A stretch of 64,000 nt of DNA from Lamellibrachia satsuma (GCA_033239005.1 BSQZ01000099.1:1023501-1087500), one strand, 5' to 3'; shown: positions 9,205 through 19,944, counted from the first letter of the stretch. Made by a program: numbers and translations. Notes: generated by a model from the sequence alone, not told the origin.

Positions 9205-9453
9205 TTATACGGTGTTCCGTCCAGCCAATGACGACGAAGTCTTGCGTGATGCGGGGGGAGGGTGGGTGGGTGGACGAGGAATGGTCCGTTCGTCGAGCGA
9301 GGGGGGTTCGAATAACGCCTGTTGCATATAACTCTGGAGTATACCGTGAGCAATCATGTAAAGTCCACTGATAAATATCGCACCGACGATGGAGCGGTAC
9401 ACGTCGTCCTGTGGATCGGGCGACATGACGAACACTGCGCTCCGGACACGCAT
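9205..9453 (-). CDS. 82-aa small membrane protein (Maverick 1)
   Basis: It starts MRVRSAVFVMSPDPQDDVYR, then a membrane helix SIVGAIFISGLYMIAHGIL, then a Pro-rich tail. The tail runs through a G/C-rich repeat and its end differs in Maverick 2 because of a one-base change in a G run. The ATG at 9453 lies 9 nt after the stop of the 261-aa gene. Function unknown. Confidence 0.5.
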   Translation of the reverse strand: MRVRSAVFVMSPDPQDDVYRSIVGAIFISGLYMIAHGILQSYMQQALFEPPSLDERTIPRPPTHPPPASRKTSSSLAGRNTV

Positions 9454-9462
9454 CGTACCATC

Positions 9463-10248
9463 CTATAGGTTGTCCCAACCAGCCAATGACGACAACGCCT
9501 TGCGTGATTCGGGGGGTGGGGTGGGCATGGTATGTTCCATTCGACGGCTCTGACGGGCGAGGGGTGACCAACTTAGCGATCGTCGTGCACTACCCGATGC
9601 AGCACGCGGAGTAGTAAGTGACCGGCGAGAGGGAGTGACCGTCGGCTCCGGACGTATGTAGGCTCTCCTGGAGACGTTACCGACCAACGTCATGGGTAGG
9701 TTGATGGCACGGAGTTGTCGGGCGAATGGCTGCCAACCCGTCGGAGCGGTCTTACTCTTACTCTTACGCAACAGATCATTAACGAGATCCACCACGTTAC
9801 TTCCGACAACCGGCACGCCCTCGTGTATCAGTTCGCCGCGAGCGGTCCACGCGACGTCTCTCTTGAGATGCTCCATCAAACGGCTGGCCTTGGCCTTCAT
9901 GGTCTTGGGAACGGTGGCCAAGACGGTGGCCTCCAGTCCGCTAATAGGGGCTCGTGCTGTACCCTCCGACCCCGACTCCGACGTCACCTCCGGCTCGTTC
10001 ACCGTGACCACGCGTAGCGGTTCCTTGACGCGTTTATCGACCAAGGCGTTGTACCGCTGCAACACCTGATTATACAGGGTCACCTTGGTCCCGTCGTCTA
10101 GGTCCGTTCTATCTAGGATGGTCTTCATCTCGTCATCGAGGGCTTGCACCTTCTTGCCTAAGGTGTCGGTTGCGGGTGGGGGTGGGGGTGACCGCAGCGT
10201 GTCCAACAGTCGCGGGTCCACCAAGGCCATCCTGCGTGCGTGCTCCAT
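9463..10248 (-). CDS. Conserved Maverick protein of unknown function (261 aa)
   Basis: The core is VPKTMKAKASRLMEHLK, then VAWTARGELIHEGVPVVGSN, then VVDLVNDLLR, then GWQPFARQLRAINLP. This pattern (GSN-h-h-DLVND, G-W-x-x-F) recurs, to my recollection, in many Maverick/adintovirus genomes without assigned function. The N-terminal half is likely helical (KKVQALDDEMKTILDRTD); the tail is Arg/Ser/Pro-rich. It is intact, as is Maverick 2 37290-38075. Only a few bases separate it from the gene before. The place among structural genes suggests a virion or assembly role, as inference. Confidence 0.75.
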   Translation of the reverse strand: MEHARRMALVDPRLLDTLRSPPPPPATDTLGKKVQALDDEMKTILDRTDLDDGTKVTLYNQVLQRYNALVDKRVKEPLRVVTVNEPEVTSESGSEGTARAPISGLEATVLATVPKTMKAKASRLMEHLKRDVAWTARGELIHEGVPVVGSNVVDLVNDLLRKSKSKTAPTGWQPFARQLRAINLPMTLVGNVSRRAYIRPEPTVTPSRRSLTTPRAASGSARRSLSWSPLARQSRRMEHTMPTPPPESRKALSSLAGWDNL

Positions 10249-10252
10249 GTAT

Positions 10253-10624
10253 CTACCCCCCTGAGGTCAGCGCCTGTCGGAGCAAGGGTAGCAAGACCGT
10301 ACTTGCCAACGGTGCTAGGAAGGCCGATAGGAAACCGCCGCTCTGTCCCTCGCCAACCTGCGGCTGTAGCAAGATGCGTCTTCTTCGGGCAGCGAGCGTT
10401 CGTTTATTAGCCAACTCGCGTAACTTCGTCTTGTATTTATTCAATCGTCGCCTCTGTATGGCGCTCAATGGAATGTTCTTTGTGAGTATGTTGTAGGCAC
10501 ACTCGGCCAGTGCACACAGCAGATCGGCGTCGGCGTTGGCGATGATGGCCTTTTTAATTTTGTTGTTCTTGACTCTGGCCAGGGCCTGTATGCACACGAT
10601 GTGTCTCTTCACCAGGGCAGACAT
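10253..10624 (-). CDS. Conserved Maverick protein with basic helix and hydrophobic tail (123 aa)
   Basis: The ATG at 10624 (MSALVKRHIVCIQALARVK) is the likely start. It has a helical N-terminal part (ANADADLLCALAECAYNIL), a strongly basic middle (RRRLNKYKTKLRELANKR, then ARRRR) and a Gly/hydrophobic tail (GGFLSAFLAPLASTVLLPLL). The same layout is common in Maverick and adintovirus genomes. The tail could be membrane-active or bind capsid; that is speculation. The Maverick 2 equivalent is 38076-38447. Confidence 0.7.
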   Translation of the reverse strand: MSALVKRHIVCIQALARVKNNKIKKAIIANADADLLCALAECAYNILTKNIPLSAIQRRRLNKYKTKLRELANKRTLAARRRRILLQPQVGEGQSGGFLSAFLAPLASTVLLPLLRQALTSGG

Positions 10625-10661
10625 GATGCGAATGAAGAGACTATCCACACACGCGGTCGTT

Positions 10662-11318
10662 TTATACCTTCGGCAGGTACACGTACTGAACACGGTCGTC
10701 TGGAAATATGGCCGTGCGCAGACGCATGTCCTCGGGCGTGTCCTGTTTGAGATCGATCAATAGATAACCGTACGGTACCGCCGTGGCGTCTTTAAACGCC
10801 TCTTGCACGAACTTGCCGCGTCCCGGATACATCTGCCGCGCCAAGGTCGCCATCTGCGATGCGTCACGTGGATTCTTGAACACCACCATGTACTGGGAAT
10901 TCAGACTGATGGTGCGACTCTCTTTGTTTTTAGGGAACAGGTTCTGTACGAGATACAGCACGGACGTGTTCCTGTGGTGACTTTTTTTAGTGAACAGGGT
11001 CGTGACCCGTTCGTCCGTTTCCGCCATGAGATCGTCTATGACGATGAGGTTCCTCGTTGTCGGAACGAACATGGCCGCCGTCGGTAACCCTTCCTCGAAT
11101 CGCACGTGACCCAAGTCCGTCGTTGCGTAAGCCTCTTGCCATTCTCCGTAACACCACGTTATTTGTTCGGGTGGCGGATCGATCATCGCAGCGGCGTGAC
11201 GCAACATACGCGTCACGAAAGTACTCTTGCCGCATCCCGTCGGTCCGGCGACGATGCACGTGAAGGGGTGTTTCCATCGGGCATCCATGATTGCGTATGA
11301 AACGAGTGCAGCGTGCAT
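10662..11318 (-). CDS. ATP: FtsK/HerA-type genome-packaging ATPase (Maverick 1)
   Basis: 218 aa. Walker A is AGPTGCGKS (residues 24-32) and Walker B NLIVIDDLM (90-98). A later LYLVQNLFPK and LNSQYMVVFKNPRD are typical of the adenovirus/PRD1/NCLDV A32-like packaging ATPases. It should pump element DNA into the capsid. The ATG is 8 nt after the PolB stop. It is intact here; the Maverick 2 copy lost one T in a T run near 38810. Confidence 0.9.
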   Translation of the reverse strand: MHAALVSYAIMDARWKHPFTCIVAGPTGCGKSTFVTRMLRHAAAMIDPPPEQITWCYGEWQEAYATTDLGHVRFEEGLPTAAMFVPTTRNLIVIDDLMAETDERVTTLFTKKSHHRNTSVLYLVQNLFPKNKESRTISLNSQYMVVFKNPRDASQMATLARQMYPGRGKFVQEAFKDATAVPYGYLLIDLKQDTPEDMRLRTAIFPDDRVQYVYLPKV

Positions 11319-11326
11319 CGCCTTTT

Positions 11327-14300
11327 CTATACGTCCACCGGACCCGTGGTCACCCCGTCCTCGTGCACCACGCGTTTGGGGTAAAAGTACGTGAGTGCAT
11401 CCCTTTCCTGCACGTACGTCATCACGCTAGAATTATGCACCCGGAAACCACGGTTCGTTCCACCTCCGCTCCGACGGTTGGTGAGCACCTCCAGGAACGC
11501 GTCCTTGTCGATTGTGTTGTGCCGTTTGTTCAGTCCTTTGGTGCTGTACTTGTCGGTCGCTCCGAAACAATAGTACGTCTTGCTACACAAGCCCACGAAC
11601 CCGGCACCGGACCACTCGACCTTGAACAGACCCGGTGTCCTCTTGTCGAACGCTCTTCGCGCCTTACAGCACGCATCGTCTCCGACCCACGGTCGATTGG
11701 CGAGACGACAGCGCACGTAGTCGTTCCGATGGTCGTCGCAACATTCCGACGGGAGCCATTCGGAACGATGTCGGAAATAATGTTCCCGTAGTTCCGGGGT
11801 CACGAGGTCGTCGACGGACTCGCCGGCCAAGGACAAATAGGCGGAATCTGTATCCATCTCGCAGTACTCGAACAGAGGGCGCTCCACGTATCTGACGATG
11901 AAGTCGTAATAGAACTGCAACATGCGCATCTTGGCGTATTGCAGAACGAAGAATCCCACGTGTACGGGTAGGGTGTACTTGACGACTTTCTTGTTCAACT
12001 CTATCTCGTACGCGTCGTCGACGACGAGATCGAGTTGTCGGAACCGTTTATCGTTGACCAGGAGCGATGCCGCCTTCTCCGTGCAGTAGCTGACGTCACG
12101 ATGTCGGTCAACGTTGGTGATGGTCTTTCCGTAGCCCGAGTTCCCCAGCAACTTCATGGTGTCCGCGATGATGGTCTTGTCTCGGTGAACGTCGCCCTCG
12201 CGTCGGGCCTTGGACACTGAATCGCCGAACCGCCGGAAACACGGAATAGGATCGTATTCGACGACCTGGTACACGTGCAGCACCTCGAGACCGTGGTCCA
12301 GATACCATCGCAGCAGTGGCGTTGCGAGCAGTATCTTATCGCCGCAATAACTACCCACGAGCATGCGACGCGGTGTCTTCATGATGTCGTGTTCTTCGGC
12401 GTATCGACGCATGAACGGACCGAGATCCTCGCGCATCATACTGACGTTCTTGAACACGGGCTGCATCTCGGCAAAGTGCGCGCGCAATTCTTCCGGTACG
12501 CGTATGTCGCTCTCGATCATGCCGAACACGGTTCCCGCACGCACTCCGTTCAGGATCTGTTGCGACGTCATGGTCCAGCGCACGTGTCGACGTCGAGGAA
12601 ATGCAGCATCCAGACACTCACGTACGGCCGGGGTTCGTCTCATCTCTTTCCACTCGCATTCCCACAGCTCGACGACTGTGACAAAGTGACGTAGATAGGC
12701 GGTGGTCTTTCGGGTCTCGGCGAGCAGTTCCGCCATTGGTTTCCCGTTGACGGCGTTCACCTCGTCACGGTTGCACGCACAACCGTGAAAGTAGCACCCT
12801 TGGAACTGATAAGCCGTCTTCGTCTCGCTACACCATCCGTCCACCCGATGTTTGCCTATTCTCTTCTCTCGTCCGTTGATCTGATGTCGTATGGGACGTC
12901 CCGTGCGTTCGGATTCCCACGTCAACCATTCCCCAGCCATCTGTCCGTACAGCTGCGCCGATTCGGGGCGGAAGTCCTTCTCTGCTCGTCGTCGCGTGTA
13001 CCATCCCATAGGCATGTCTTGCATGAGCGACCACAGGTACAGCGCGTTCGCATCGTATCCGACGATCGCTCGGCACGGACGAGCCGCCTCTCCGTACTCG
13101 TTCTGACGTAGCGTGGTGACACCTTTCTCGTGATAGCGATGAAAAATGACGGCCCGCCTACGATGTTCTCTTTGACGAGGTTGTGCAGGTCTTTATTCTT
13201 CTCGTTGAAGACGGTAAAGTAGGTCTTCTCTGGAAGGTCGTTGAACAGGTACAGCAGGGTCAGACCAGGTACGCTGATGCCTTGCTTGAACATGTCTATT
13301 CCCCGTTGTCGATAGAACGCGAACTGTTTGTCGATGGCCTGCAGAAAGGGAACCACGTCCCTGTTGTTGTACCAGACGAGAAAGTCGCGCAACGTCGTCA
13401 TGCCATTGACGCGCCAGGCCTCCTGACAACTGGCGTAATCCTCGTCTGAAATACCTTCGTTCTTCAGTCGACTGAAGAAGGCCTCTTTCGGTGGAAGAGC
13501 GGTGTCGTCGAGTCTCTCCAGCCGGTCCATGTACTCGTACGGGAAATGACCTTTCGTCACCTCGCATCCGTACGCTTTCAGATACTTGTCGTAGCTGAAC
13601 CCGGGGGCTATGTAGTTGGTCATGTCGAGGAATTTCAGTTGATCCGTCGAAAGACACATGAAAGTGTTGTTGCGTTTGATGACGAACATTGCCCCGACGC
13701 CATCGTCCTCGGATTTCTTGTTGCTCTCTTGCTCCCTCTTGTCCTCGTCCTCGGTCTCGTCTTGTTCCACGGTCTTTGACGTCGTCAGGAAGTACGGTAT
13801 GAGGAACTGTTTGATGGCATTGAGATCATACTTCCCCGAATTGAACCCGATGACAGGTAACTGACGCATCCATCCATACAGTTGTCCCATCAGCGTTTTG
13901 TACGGATTGGTTGCCGGTCGAGCGTCCTTGTCGGTGGCTGTTCGTGCAGCCTCCTCCCGTGCGTCCCATTTCGACATCTCTTCGGCGAGTTGGTCCAACA
14001 CATGATCGTATGAGCCTTTGATCTTGTCGTACGCGGCCTCACTCATCGATTGTAGGATAGTCATCATGGCGCTCACCAACTTGTTGGTGTCTCCGTCCGT
14101 GACGATGCATGTCACCTGTTCGTGACCGGGTACGTTGGATGCCACGCTGACGCTCAGCGGGACGTGACGCGCAACCCAGTGAACCTGGGCACTGTCAGAC
14201 GGAAGGTGTTCGGTGTCGAACCAACACTCGAAGTCGAAGGTGGCTCGGTACGGATAGTACTGCAACGCTTCGGCCACTCGGATGTTCTCGTCGGCCAGGC

Positions 14301-15777
14301 GTTCGAACACCGATGGAATCGAATGGTACACGCCACCAGGATAGACTCGGCGCACACCCCCCGTACACGTGCTCTCGTGGTTGCGTAGACGCCATGCGTA
14401 TTTCCACAACGAGTCACCGCACTTCCGACATCTGTACGAGTGACAGTACATGCGTATATCCTGGATGAGGGAAAAATGCGTCCCGTGAAGATTGAGGTAG
14501 AGCGTGTCAGGGTACTTACATACCGAGCGACGAACGAGTTCTGCAGTTGACTTTCCATCCTCTCCATCCGGTGGTACTAGACTGTACACGCACACATTCG
14601 TTTGGAACGTGGTCTCTACACGATAGAGGTCGTCCATCGTGACCCCGGCAAAAGCTGTCATGGGTACGTCGTCTTGGGCGTAAGTATCGTACAGCGTCTT
14701 CACAGCTGGTTCCAATCGACGCTTGTCACATCCTCGATGCAGGGCCAGACATCGGAAGAGACACAGGTTGTCACTGTATCTGTTGGCATGGATGGGTTCC
14801 TTTTCCAATCCGATGACGGCTCTGTTCTTCTTGATGTAGGCTGGAAGGTCGGTCATTCCTACACATCCTATCGGGTGTTCGATGATGCGATTGACGTAAA
14901 ATGAGACATTGGTCACGAGTTCGCACACCCACGCCGAATCCGGTCTTTGATTGATGGCCCATTGCAGGACGTCGCGTTCTCGGATGCGTTCGAGGAACTC
15001 ATCAAAGTCCTTGCTGTTGGTGATGAGACTGGGCTCGTCCAGGTAGCGTCCACAGCAGTTGCACGAGGGATGGTAGTACTTGTATTGACCCGTGTTCTTG
15101 TTCCTCAGAATGAACCCGTAACTGAGGTTAATCTTGAAAGCGTTGGTCTGTTCCTGGAACACGTTCCTCAACGGCGTCTCTAGAACGGTCGTGTCCAGAG
15201 TCGTTAACCTGTACTCGTACCTGGACTGCAGAGGACCTCTCGCTACACGTGTCCGTATGCTCGACCAGTGCGCTCGTACGACATCTAGCAGTTCCGTCGA
15301 CAGGTTGTCGGCGAAGGGGAGTCGAGCAGGTGGGTCTATGGGGTCTGCATCGGTAACGAGTGGATGGTGGGGTGTGGTGGGTTCCCTGATTGGTCTCTTT
15401 GGAGATGGTGGCTTCGTGACGTCGACGGTACACGCTTTTCGTGCGTGTTTGGTCAGGTCATTGCGTCTAGTGAACGTCTGTCCACATTTCGCACATGTGT
15501 ACACTGTGGTCTGTTTTCTATTACTGCTACTGCTACTGCTAAGACGACATACGGACCTCACGTGTTGTTGCAGATCATCCCATATCTCAAACGTCGCATC
15601 ACATTTACACGAATATTTCGTTCGCTTTGCCTGATCGCTAGATGGCACCTCTATTGGTTGCGCCACCGAATACGTGTGTTCGCTCACTGCCGGTGTCGCA
15701 TGACTCACTAGGTGGCGTTTTAGCGCTGCGTACGTGTCGAGCACCAGCCCGCAGTGCCGACATTGGTGTCGTTTCAT
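11327..15777 (-). pseudogene. PolB: Protein-primed family B DNA polymerase with zinc-finger and OTU-like N-terminus (frameshifted)
   Basis: About 1,480 codons in two frames. Residues 5-115 carry three zinc-finger-like motifs (CRHCGLVLDTYAALKRHLVSH-type pattern), with another at 444-470. An OTU-like protease signature has C338 (SDNLCLFRCLALH) and H433 (GTHFSLIQ). Exonuclease motifs: FDFECWFD (513-520), VIGFNSGKYDLN (640s), YNNRDVVPF (near 802). Polymerase motifs in the second frame: GYDANALYLWSL, KLLGNSGYGKT and MDTDSAYLSLA. A net four-base loss near 13140 breaks the frame relative to Maverick 2; the downstream frame stays open (11327-13024). The copy likely cannot make full polymerase unless this is an assembly error. 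Confidence 0.9.
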
Positions 15778-15823
15778 GCTGCTCTACGTGTCTACAACTG
15801 AGAGAGAGTGGTCCTTAGTACAG

Positions 15824-15831
15824 CTATATAG
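15824..15831 (-). promoter_or_regulatory. TATA box upstream of PolB (Maverick 1)
   Basis: CTATATAG lies about 50 nt before the PolB ATG and is the same in Maverick 2 (43656-43663). It is the only clear TATA box I see for the 13-gene left block. Confidence 0.5.
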
Positions 15832-17088
<1,257 letters not shown>

Positions 17089-18992
17089 TCACAACCTACG
17101 GTTGTCGACACGGATGTTACTACGAGCATACGCCACCATTACTGCTTGAAACGCTGCCGACAGTATCGTAGCTGCCAGTGTTTGGCAAACGTCCTCGGTC
17201 ACTTCCTCTACCGTGGATGGGCCGGATGCCCACCACTGATTCGTTATTATTTGTACAATGCTTTTCTCCATCGTTCGGAAACGCACCTTGCGCTCTTGGG
17301 TGGCCGCGGACTCGTCCTCATCGGTGTCTTCGTCCTCGACGGTCGACGGCTTCGGATGAGTGATAGTGTGTTGATCTGGTATGTGGATGTGTCCGCCGTC
17401 TGGTGTCACAACGACGGTTTCGTCCGGGAACACATAGAGTCTCGGTGGTGATGCTGATGATGATGCCCTCTCAACTTGCGTGCTTGCTATCAGTGGTGGC
17501 GACGCGGGACTGAACTCGAAGTCCTTGTCGTCATCGTCTTTCTCGGGTGCTGGGGATGAGGCGATGGCTTCTTCATCCACGTCATCATAGTAATGAGGGG
17601 GGGTCTTGATGATCCAAGGATCTTCGACATCCTCCTCCTCATTCTCAGTGTCCGATAGATTTTCCACAGGACCCCACGGTAACTGCTGCGTCGCAGCCAC
17701 CAACACCCCCCCTCTGGTGTTGTCATCTGTCGCCTCATCATCCGACTCAGTCTCCGACGAGGATCCCCACGGTATTTCCTGTGTCTCTGGATATTCATCT
17801 ACCGGGCCTGTCTTCTGCCGTTTCCCCGATGGCGTCACCTCGTCCTCGTCATCTGCATCATAAAGATCGTCCAACTGGCGCTTGTATGCTGTCTCCAGCT
17901 GCGTTAGACCCGTCTGTTGAATAGAAAGAATCGGTTACATTCGACATATTTTCATCCACGTCGCCCTGTATATCGTTGTATTGGGCGTACATACTCTTTC
18001 TAACCAAATCTGTCACTTGCTGACGCCATTTCATGTTCCCACACGTTGCGATGACATCTATCGATAGCCACCGCAACACGTGCATGACCATGCTGACCGA
18101 TGGTACGTAACGTTCCGTATCATCATCATCATTTAAATTCATTATGCGTTGCACCTCGTCACAGGCAAATTGCACGCTGGCGACCTCTAGTGCCTTATAG
18201 AAGGTTTGTTCGTTCGTCATGGCTTCGGCTCGATCACGTAGCCTATCTAAACCACTCACCGTAGCCTCCATATCATCGCTACTGCTTATGGATATGACGT
18301 CACGCTGTGACGCACTATCGTCCGAGTCATCTGATATTGAAATTAATGGTGGCGGTGAACAGCTGTCCGCAGAGGAGGTGAATAGTATCTCCGAGCTATT
18401 AGCATGTAACCATTCCATTACCTTAGAGCGTGCATCACTGTCGATGACGTCACTGCTTCCGGTCGCAGTAGCCTGTCTGTCACTGCTTCCGGTCGCAGTA
18501 GCCTGTCAACAGATGGATTCACACTGTGACTATTTCCATGTCTGACACCGTGTAATTTACATACTGTCCCGCCTCGCGTTTCCTAACGGTCACCATGACT
18601 TGGGCCCCCCGCAACATGTCCAGTGCTGCATACCGTTCGGCGTCTCCTTTCATGCTCATGTATTCGTTAGCAGTGAATCCCAACACCTGGACAGCCTTGG
18701 CATTAAATAGGGTTGCCCACACTTCACTACCGATGGCGTCTTGTAGGAGGATACGCATAGCGAACTGATACACTACACCACGCTGCCATCGATGAACCGG
18801 ACACACATACCCGTTGTTTTCGGGACTCACACGTTTGTTACACTGCTGACATGATGGATAAACTATATATTTGTCTTGAACAGCACATTGTACTATGGTT
18901 AACGGCCGTCTAAATATATAAGTCCCGTTACCTACCTGTCTCTCGAGTTGGCTGACTGTCATCATCATCATATCGGCGTCTTGGGCGGCCAT
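17089..18992 (-). CDS. Accessory three-exon gene: spliced acidic protein (Maverick 1)
   Basis: Inferred exons: 18992-18936 (19 codons, ends LERQ, donor CAG|GTAGGT), 18502-18260 (after TTGACAG; includes MEWLHANSSEILF and ends DDMEAT, donor ACG|GTGAGT), 17913-17089 (after TTCAACAG; starts TGLTQLETAYKRQLDD). All junctions are phase 0 and give a protein of about 374 aa. Exon 3 is very acidic and Ser/Pro-rich with an ETQEIPWGS repeat and a conserved hydrophobic end (STVEEVTEDVCQTLAATIL). The first intron contains the RPA-like ORF; the second contains a conserved domain ORF. The same three-part layout is in Maverick 2, and the first two junctions are at 63065. Function unknown; an acidic regulator is a guess. 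Confidence 0.6.
17858..18418 (-). CDS. Conserved accessory domain protein, 186-aa reading (intron 2 retained)
   Basis: From the ATG at 18418 (MEWLHANSSEILF) the frame reads through the second donor into a conserved domain: GLDRLRDRAEAMTNEQTFYK, then VASVQFACDEVQRIMNL, then RYVPSVSMVMHVLRWLSIDV. The domain recurs at 33-554, 1470-1853, 45874-46434 and 63685-63990, so it is under constraint as protein although it lies in a possible intron. It ends 16 nt before exon 3 closes the overlap. No known family is recognised. It is predicted mostly helical and cytosolic or nuclear. Confidence 0.65.
   Translation of the reverse strand: MEWLHANSSEILFTSSADSCSPPPLISISDDSDDSASQRDVISISSSDDMEATVSGLDRLRDRAEAMTNEQTFYKALEVASVQFACDEVQRIMNLNDDDDTERYVPSVSMVMHVLRWLSIDVIATCGNMKWRQQVTDLVRKSMYAQYNDIQGDVDENMSNVTDSFYSTDGSNAAGDSIQAPVGRSL
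18519..18992 (-). CDS. RPA70 C-terminal-like (OB fold, zinc ribbon) ssDNA-binding protein (Maverick 1)
   Basis: 157 aa. The zinc ribbon is YPSC48QQC51, then YVC64PVH67. The OB-fold signature of the RPA1 C-terminal domain follows: FAMRILLQDAIGSEVWATLF, then VLGFTANEYMSM. In eukaryotic RPA this domain (DBD-C) binds ssDNA and holds the trimer together. Here it stands alone, which suits a single-stranded DNA-binding helper of element replication. Its first 19 codons double as exon 1 of the spliced gene, and its stop is just before that gene's acceptor. Maverick 2 has the same ORF, 156 aa (46529-46999). Confidence 0.8.
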   Translation of the reverse strand: MAAQDADMMMMTVSQLERQVGNGTYIFRRPLTIVQCAVQDKYIVYPSCQQCNKRVSPENNGYVCPVHRWQRGVVYQFAMRILLQDAIGSEVWATLFNAKAVQVLGFTANEYMSMKGDAERYAALDMLRGAQVMVTVRKREAGQYVNYTVSDMEIVTV

Positions 18993-19078
18993 TTCTCTCT
19001 CTGCGTGCTGCTGCTAGTGGTCTTGAAGTCGTCTGTAAATCGAAGTGTGGTTGTGTGTCTCGTTCACTCTGCGCCGGG

Positions 19079-19087
19079 TTTATATAC
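19079..19087 (-). promoter_or_regulatory. TATA box of the RPA-like/spliced gene (Maverick 1)
   Basis: GTATATAAA on the minus strand, about 90 nt before the ATG. The upstream block (GCACGACCAAGGG, then GATAAGAAATCGCGCC) recurs in front of the copies at 47097, 62966 and 3325. Confidence 0.6.
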
Positions 19088-19207
19088 ACCTCCAACTGCC
19101 TATGGCGCGATTTCTTATCACAACCCTTGGTCGTGCGCGCGTGATGCTGGATGTCTGGCATCTATATCTCGCTGTACTCTGTTCACCGGTCTTGTGACCG
19201 GCTCGCA

Positions 19208-19672
19208 TTACGTCTGCTGATGCAATCGAATGAACTCGCGTACTCGCTCGAGTATATGTCCTAGCATGTTCTGACCGGCTTGACCGCTGTATGTTAGCGC
19301 CCCCCAGTATCCTTCACGACTCTTGACCCATTCCTGCAACTGGGAATACCCAGTGTCTAGGAGTCGTTTACGTAGGGTTGGGTCGCGATATTTAACAGCA
19401 ACTAACGCATACATTAGTGAATGTCGTTGTTCGTTCCACGATGCGCGTAACTGTTCTTTTTCTCGTATGCTCTTGCTGAGGTGTTTCGCCTGTAGACCAG
19501 TGCGCGTGGACAGCATTTTTTCTGCGGTTTGCAGGTCACCGTGATGCATGCATTTCCGCCATTGGTAAGCGCTTTCGACACTCGTAAATTCTTTATTCCA
19601 CACACGTATCCTGCACACGTAGAAGTTTGACAGGAAATGGCGACCGCCTCTGAAGCGTATATCACGGTTCAT
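19208..19672 (-). CDS. NADAR-domain protein (Maverick 1)
   Basis: 154 aa, close to a complete stand-alone NADAR/YbiA-like domain. Motifs: FRGGRHFLSNFYVCRI (7-22), TSVESAYQWRKCMHH (30-44, with the conserved Glu), SIREKEQLRASWN (68-80), TLRKRLLDTGYSQLQEW (89-105), EGYWG (120-124) and GQNMLGHILERVREF (133-147). Some NADAR proteins have been shown to remove ADP-ribose from guanine bases, opposing DarT-type ADP-ribosyltransferases. A role in protecting or repairing element DNA is inference. The ATG has TATAAAG about 10 nt upstream. Intact, and almost the same in Maverick 2 (47218-47682). Confidence 0.82.
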   Translation of the reverse strand: MNRDIRFRGGRHFLSNFYVCRIRVWNKEFTSVESAYQWRKCMHHGDLQTAEKMLSTRTGLQAKHLSKSIREKEQLRASWNEQRHSLMYALVAVKYRDPTLRKRLLDTGYSQLQEWVKSREGYWGALTYSGQAGQNMLGHILERVREFIRLHQQT

Positions 19673-19944
19673 GGTGACTTTATAACGTTAAATTGTACAG
19701 TTACTGTCTTAAATACACGCCGTTCTAGCGCTCTCGAGTACTAGTCACCCCCACTTTTTCCTTGCGTGATGGATGCCCGGTGTCGGTAGGCTGACAGTTG
19801 CCGGCCGCTTATCTGTTTTCTCATTAGTGTCGTATTGTTCCTCGGGTTGCGTCAGCTGTCTGGTTTATTTCTAACATGGTATATATAGACGCTGCGTTCG
19901 TCGTGTCGTCATTACAACCGCCATTGCCTTCGATACCGTTCATC
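19673..19944. promoter_or_regulatory. Divergent promoter between NADAR and the two-exon gene (Maverick 1)
   Basis: On the minus side, TATTTAA (19709-19716 region) and TATAAAG serve NADAR. On the plus side TATATATAG (19880-19888) lies about 60 nt before the ATG at 19945. A shared block (ACGCCGTTCTAGCGCT, then CCCCACTTTTTCCTTGCGTG) lies between and recurs in Maverick 2 and at 25930-26010. Confidence 0.55.

Noticed and set aside
8895..9353. Long N-terminal extension of the integrase (open frame to 9353)
   Set aside because: The extension is Arg/Ser/Cys-rich, is out of frame with the small membrane-protein genes that are conserved in both copies, and the ATG at 8894 fits the family length.
14602..15777. 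Plus-strand frames opposite PolB
   Set aside because: They mirror the minus-strand PolB coding sequence and carry no domain; the minus frame has all polymerase motifs.
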